64,000 bases of DNA from Pontimicrobium aquaticum (GTDB taxonomy: Bacteria > Bacteroidota > Bacteroidia > Flavobacteriales > Flavobacteriaceae), in NCBI RefSeq assembly GCF_005047595.1, contig NZ_SUPL01000006.1:62001-126000 (forward strand), given 5' to 3'. Of this stretch, positions 59,909 to 64,000 are shown piece by piece. How positions within the stretch are numbered: the stretch's first letter is position 1; each line of letters begins with the position of its first letter. The notes beneath the pieces were generated by a model. It saw nothing but the letters and a program-made list of their open reading frames with translations. It did not search any database and was not told the origin of the DNA. A program made the position numbers and the translations under genes.

Positions 59909-61016
59909 ATGATAACATCCGATCAAATAAAAGATCTCAATACACGCCTTGACAAACTAAGGCACTATCTTTGACATAGATGCCAAACTTATAGAAATTC
60001 AAAACGAAGAAGAGCAAACATTTGACCCAGATTTCTGGAATGATTCGAAACAAGCAGAAATAGTAATGAAGTCAATTCGTGAGAAAAAAAGTTGGGTTCA
60101 GGACTATAAAACATCAAAAACTCTAATTGAAGATCTTGAAGTAATTTATGAATTCTTTAAAGAAGACGAAGCCACTGCCGAAGATGTTGAAAGCAGATAC
60201 AATAAAGCCTTAGATCTCATTGAAAAATTAGAGTTCAAAAATATGCTCTCAGAACCAGGCGATTCATTAAGTGCTGTTTTACAAATTACAGCTGGCGCTG
60301 GTGGTACTGAATCATGCGATTGGGCTAGTATGTTGATGCGTATGTATTTAATGTATGCTGAAAAAAATGGCTTTAAAGTAAAAGAACTTAACTTTCAAGA
60401 AGGCGATGTTGCAGGCATTAAAACCGTTACCCTAGAAATTGAAGGCGATTATGCTTTTGGTTGGTTAAAGGGTGAAAATGGTGTGCACCGTTTGGTGCGT
60501 ATTTCTCCGTTTGACAGTAATGCAAAACGCCATACTAGTTTTGCCTCAGTGTATGTATATCCTTTGGTTGATGATACAATAGAAATTGACATTAATCCTG
60601 CTGATATTGAAATTACAACAGCACGCTCCAGTGGTGCAGGAGGACAAAACGTTAATAAAGTAGAAACTAAAGTACAGTTATTACATAAACCCTCTGGGAT
60701 TCAAATTCAATGTTCTGAAACACGTTCGCAACATGATAATCGTGCAAGAGCGCTCCAAATGTTAAAATCGCAATTGTATGAAATTGAATTGCAGAAACAA
60801 ATGGCACAACGTGAGGATATTGAAGCTGGAAAAATGAAAATTGAATGGGGAAGCCAAATACGCAATTATGTAATGCATCCATACAAATTAGTTAAAGATG
60901 TGAGAACAGGTCATGAAACAGGAAATGTTGATGCTATTATGGATGGCAACATTGATAGCTTTTTAAAAGCATATTTAATGATGATGGGACAAAAAACTGA
61001 AGATAAAAACTTATAA
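59909..61016 (+). CDS. prfB: Peptide chain release factor 2 with programmed +1 frameshift
   Basis: Translation termination factor for UGA and UAA. The gene is read as join(59909..59971, 59973..61016), 368 residues. The first 21 codons end ...CAC TAT CTT, followed by in-frame TGA at 59972-59974. The ribosome skips one T on the slippery CTT-T and goes on with GAC, the classic prfB autoregulation that shuts off its own synthesis when RF2 is plentiful. Upstream, AAGG stands where other bacteria have a stronger Shine-Dalgarno-like AGGGGG. The SPF motif ([17 protein letters not shown]) reads the stop codon, and GGQ is in [14 protein letters not shown]. Without the shift the part from 60066 appears as a shorter frame. 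Confidence 0.96.
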
Positions 61017-61017
61017 A

Positions 61018-61359
61018 ATGATAAAAATATACCATAACAACAGATGCAGTAAGTCGCGACAAGGACTACAAATAATAGAAGACTCAGGTAAAAACTTTGA
61101 AATTGTTAAATATTTAGAAGATATACCAAATAAGCAAGAGTTGAAAGACATTATAAGAATGTTAGGTATTACACCTATAGATTTAGTTAGAAAAAATGAA
61201 GCCATTTGGAAAGAGCAGTACAAGGGCAAAGATTTAACTGATAATGAAATCATTGAAGCCATGGTTAATAATCCAAAACTCATTGAAAGGCCTATAGTAA
61301 TTAATGACAGTAAAGCAGTTATTGGTCGTCCACCAGAGAAAATTATTGAAATATTATAG
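61018..61359 (+). CDS. arsC: ArsC/Spx-family arsenate reductase-like protein
   Basis: A 113-residue thioredoxin-fold protein. The active-site motif HNNRCSKSRQ has Cys10 followed by Ser-Lys-Ser-Arg, the ArsC pattern, and RPIVINDSKAVIGRPPEKI forms the C-terminal region. It starts one base after prfB's stop, so co-transcribed. No ars regulator or pump is near; many homologues are general glutaredoxin-like reductases, so arsenate detoxification is not certain. Confidence 0.82.
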   Translation: MIKIYHNNRCSKSRQGLQIIEDSGKNFEIVKYLEDIPNKQELKDIIRMLGITPIDLVRKNEAIWKEQYKGKDLTDNEIIEAMVNNPKLIERPIVINDSKAVIGRPPEKIIEIL

Positions 61360-61375
61360 TTTTGTTTAACTATTT

Positions 61376-61411
61376 AAAGAAATTAATTAACAAATAGTTA
61401 ATTTCTTTTAA
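61376..61411 (+). terminator. Terminator after prfB-arsC
   Basis: AAAGAAATTAA and TTAATTTCTTT form an 11-base stem with an 11-base loop, followed by TTAA rather than a long T run. Confidence 0.65.
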
Positions 61412-61416
61412 CATAA

Positions 61417-61438
61417 GTTTAACCAAACCAGGTTAAAC
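61417..61438. promoter_or_regulatory. Palindromic operator candidate upstream of the last gene
   Basis: GTTTAACC, six bases, GGTTAAAC is a perfect 8-base inverted repeat immediately upstream of the -7 box at 61446, occupying the -33 region. A regulator binding here would control the outer membrane protein gene. Confidence 0.55.
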
Positions 61439-61445
61439 CTTCGGC

Positions 61446-61453
61446 TACTTTTG
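61446..61453 (+). promoter_or_regulatory. -7 box of the last outer membrane protein gene
   Basis: TACTTTTG fits TAnnTTTG and lies 25 bases before the ATG at 61479; TTTG at -33 is missing, the place being taken by the inverted repeat. Confidence 0.55.
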
Positions 61454-61478
61454 CGGTCTAAATTGCAAAAAATCACAC

Positions 61479-63956
61479 ATGAACAAACTATCTCTAACCA
61501 TCCTTTTCATAGGATTATTTGTAACTAATGTATTTGCTCAACAAAGACCAGGTCCTTCTTCTGAGTTAAAAGATGTAAAAATTTCTGGTAAAGTTATTGA
61601 CCAAGAAACCAAAGAACCTCTTGAATACGCAACCGTTGCTTTTTTTAGCAAGCAACAAAATAAAATTGTTACTGGTGGAATTACTGATACTAAAGGGAAC
61701 TTTAGTATTCCTGTTCCTGCTGGAGTTTATGATATTTCTATAGAATATATTTCGTTTAAAAAAATTACTTTAGCTGATCGTCAATTATTAGAAGATGTCA
61801 ATCTTGGTACTTTCGAAATGCAAGTAGATTCTCAAGCATTAGAAGCTGTAGAAGTTATTGCTGAAAAAACGACTGTAGAAATAAGACTAGACAAAAAGAT
61901 ATATAACGTAGGTAAAGATTTAACAGTAAGCGGTGGAACCGTAAGCGATGTGTTAGACAATGTACCTTCTGTTTCGGTAGATGTAGAAGGTAATGTAGCC
62001 TTACGTGGTAACGATAACGTTCGTATTTTAATTAACGGTAAACCGTCTGGATTAGTTGGTTTAAACTCCACTGATGCGTTACGCCAACTACCTGCTGAAT
62101 CTATTGAAAAAGTCGAAGTTATTACTTCGCCTTCTGCAAGGTACGAATCTGAAGGAACTGCAGGTATTTTAAATATTATTTTACGTCGTAGCAAGCTACA
62201 AGGGTTTAATGGCGCTATGACTTTAAATGCTGGTCATCCAGATTCTTATGGAGCTTCAGGAAATGTGAACTATAGAACTGGAGATATAAACATTTTTAAC
62301 ACCTCTGGATATAGGTATAGTAATTCTCCTGGAAACTCTTTGTCTTTTGATCGCTTTTTTAACAAGGAATTTGACGAAAATACAGGCGACTTAATTATTG
62401 ATAATCCAGATACATTTAAAGATGAATACAGAGAAACTGAACGTATTAGAAAAGGCTTTAATACCAATTTTGGTGTTGAGTGGTATATAAACGATTCTGC
62501 TTCTTTTACAAACTCTATTGTATATAGAGATAGTGACAATGAGAGCACTACTCTTAACAAAATATTTTTCTTTGATGAAAATAAAGTGTTAGAAGATGAA
62601 AATTTTCGCTTAGATCCAGAAAAAGAAAATAATAAAACCATTCAATACACAAGTAATTTTACTAAAAACTTTAAAAACAGTGGCAAGTTTACTGCCGAGT
62701 TTCAATATGAAGAAAGTGACGAAGACGAAGCATCTGATGTGATTGTTGATGGTATTTTTTCTGAAACAGTTACAACTTTAAATAACCAAGAACGCATTTT
62801 ACTACAATCAGATTATGTATTACCAATTGGAGAGAATACTCAGTTTGAATTAGGGTATAGGGGAAGTTTTCAAGATAACATTACAGATTATACGGTCGAG
62901 AAATTAGATTCAAATACTAATGCCTTTGAGATTGATACTAATCTTTCAAATGTTTTAAATTACAAAGAAGATGTTAATGCTGTCTATACACAATATGGTA
63001 CAAAATTTAACAAGTTTTCTTTCTTGTTAGGGTTGCGTATGGAAAACACTAGAATTACTATTGACCAACCAACCAGTGGTGATTATAAAAAGAAAAATTA
63101 TACAGGTTTATTCCCAACAATTAACCTGAATTTTGAAATAAGTGAAAGTGAAAACATTACTTTAGGGTACAGTAGAAGACTGCGTCGTCCGCGTTCGCGA
63201 ATGATAAATCCGTTTCCGTCAAGGTCTAGTATCACAAATATATTTGCAGGAAATCCAGATTTAGATCCCACCTATTCTGGAACTTACGATTTAGGTTACT
63301 TAAACCGTTTTGGAAAATTTGTACTAAGTACTTCTATTTATCATACGCATTCAAAAGACACATGGAGTTTTGTACAGTTTGATACTGGTGAAACGGAAGA
63401 AATAAATGGTAGAGATGTAAACGTTTTAAAAAGATCTCCTATAAATTTAGCCACCAACGATCGTTTTGGATATGAGTTTAACCTAACCTATAGTCCGAAT
63501 AGAAAATGGCGTATTAATGGCGATTTTAACTTCTTTAAATCTATTGACAGGGGTGATTACAATGGCTTGAGTTTTGATAATGAAAATGTGAGTTATAGAG
63601 CGCGTTTAAGTAATAAATACACCTTACCTGGAAAAATAGATTGGCAAACTACCTTATCGTACAGAGGACCAAGTGAAACAGCCCAATCTAAAAGCGAAGG
63701 TGTTTTATTTACAAATATGGCTTTTAGTAAAGATGTCTTTAAAGATAAAGGCTCTATTTCGGTTAGGGTAAGTGATTTATTTAATAGCATGAAACGTCAG
63801 TCAGAAACTTTTACACCAACTTATTATAGTTATGGAGAATACAGATGGAGACAACGTAGTTTTAACCTATCGTTTACCTATAGATTTAATCAGAAAAAAC
63901 AACGTCAAAGACCAAGCAGACAAGACATGGGTGGCGACGAAGAAATGATGTTCTAA
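61479..63956 (+). CDS. Outer membrane beta-barrel protein with carboxypeptidase-regulatory domain and plug
   Basis: An 825-residue outer membrane protein (signal 1-20). Residues about 32-115 form a carboxypeptidase-regulatory domain (KISGKVIDQETKEPLEYATV). A plug-like region (about 135-245) has VSDVLDNVPSVSVDVEGNVA, RILINGKPSGLVGL and IEKVEVITSPSARYESEGTA. From about 250 it is the OMP_b-brl_3-type barrel ending with DEEMMF. This group overlaps with TonB-dependent receptors of unknown substrate; a TonB box is not obvious. It is followed by a terminator at the window edge. Confidence 0.88.
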   Translation: MNKLSLTILFIGLFVTNVFAQQRPGPSSELKDVKISGKVIDQETKEPLEYATVAFFSKQQNKIVTGGITDTKGNFSIPVPAGVYDISIEYISFKKITLADRQLLEDVNLGTFEMQVDSQALEAVEVIAEKTTVEIRLDKKIYNVGKDLTVSGGTVSDVLDNVPSVSVDVEGNVALRGNDNVRILINGKPSGLVGLNSTDALRQLPAESIEKVEVITSPSARYESEGTAGILNIILRRSKLQGFNGAMTLNAGHPDSYGASGNVNYRTGDINIFNTSGYRYSNSPGNSLSFDRFFNKEFDENTGDLIIDNPDTFKDEYRETERIRKGFNTNFGVEWYINDSASFTNSIVYRDSDNESTTLNKIFFFDENKVLEDENFRLDPEKENNKTIQYTSNFTKNFKNSGKFTAEFQYEESDEDEASDVIVDGIFSETVTTLNNQERILLQSDYVLPIGENTQFELGYRGSFQDNITDYTVEKLDSNTNAFEIDTNLSNVLNYKEDVNAVYTQYGTKFNKFSFLLGLRMENTRITIDQPTSGDYKKKNYTGLFPTINLNFEISESENITLGYSRRLRRPRSRMINPFPSRSSITNIFAGNPDLDPTYSGTYDLGYLNRFGKFVLSTSIYHTHSKDTWSFVQFDTGETEEINGRDVNVLKRSPINLATNDRFGYEFNLTYSPNRKWRINGDFNFFKSIDRGDYNGLSFDNENVSYRARLSNKYTLPGKIDWQTTLSYRGPSETAQSKSEGVLFTNMAFSKDVFKDKGSISVRVSDLFNSMKRQSETFTPTYYSYGEYRWRQRSFNLSFTYRFNQKKQRQRPSRQDMGGDEEMMF

Positions 63957-63978
63957 ACCAAAAACATATACAAACTAA

Positions 63979-64000
63979 AAAAGGAAGCTTAATAGCTTCC
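63979..64000 (+). terminator. Terminator after the last gene, cut by the window end
   Basis: GGAAGCT and AGCTTCC form a 7-base stem with a 4-base loop, preceded by an A run. The T tract would lie beyond the window. Confidence 0.7.

Noticed and set aside
1-64000. CRISPR array, tRNA/rRNA genes, integrase or transposase genes
   Set aside because: No regularly spaced direct repeats, no cloverleaf or rRNA-like sequence and no transposase or integrase domain were found by eye; only small inverted-repeat elements are present.

Overview
The window is a 64 kb piece of a low-GC chromosome from a marine-type member of the Flavobacteriaceae (Bacteroidota). The evidence is internally consistent. There are many families typical of or confined to this phylum (DUF5916, DUF937, DUF3667, DUF4834, TIGR02757, BatA, carboxypeptidase-regulatory/plug/barrel outer membrane proteins). 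The promoters carry Bacteroidota-type TAnnTTTG -7 boxes, Shine-Dalgarno sequences are largely absent, and a cysteate synthase and cysteate acyltransferase pair for gliding-bacterium sulfonolipids is present. No rRNA, tRNA, CRISPR array, prophage or intact insertion sequence was seen.

Layout: 0-5.5 kb holds the 3' end of an envelope protein, a membrane protein, a ferredoxin divergent from a LuxC-type acyl-CoA reductase, and serC-serA. 5.7-10.8 kb has small envelope proteins and a three-gene unit ending in a TonB receptor with a His-rich loop, probably for zinc or another metal. 11-16.3 kb holds two tandem DUF5916 outer membrane proteins. 16.3-31.9 kb is mostly housekeeping: lolD, TIGR02757, an S10 peptidase with a sialidase-like lipoprotein, an M61 peptidase, a glycosyltransferase, BatA, a dihydroorotase homologue that has lost its metal-binding histidines, a PhnP-like hydrolase, a widespread soluble protein of unknown function often called a TonB receptor, bcp, and a cysteine-free endonuclease III. 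31.9-36.9 kb holds an ECF sigma factor with an unlisted 47-residue ORF downstream, uvrA and a DUF3667 protein. 36.9-42.3 kb is the most accessory-like part. Two paralogous secreted repeat proteins share a sigma-54-like upstream element and flank a frameshifted ABC-type ATPase and a proline-iminopeptidase-like lipoprotein, and the region is bounded by two dispersed inverted-repeat elements. 42.3-47.8 kb is a surface-glycan operon (DUF4834, YfhO, glycosyltransferase, flippase). 47.9-54.6 kb has an outer membrane protein, a GNAT protein, the sulfonolipid genes capB and capA, and an S9 peptidase. 54.6-64 kb has YbaB, a WYL regulator with a VOC protein, threonine aldolase, a DUF5117-type metalloprotease, prfB with a programmed +1 frameshift, arsC and a large outer membrane beta-barrel protein.

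How they work together: the strongest pathway inference is sulfonolipid synthesis. serC and serA (3.5-5.5 kb) make O-phosphoserine, capA can join it to sulfite to give cysteate, and capB can condense cysteate with a fatty acyl group. The ketone reductase and N-acyltransferase are not in the window. Other themes are envelope building (lolD, flippase, YfhO, TonB receptors) and extracellular or periplasmic peptide breakdown (S10, M61, S9, S33, DUF5117). All functions are read from sequence features by eye; no database search was run.
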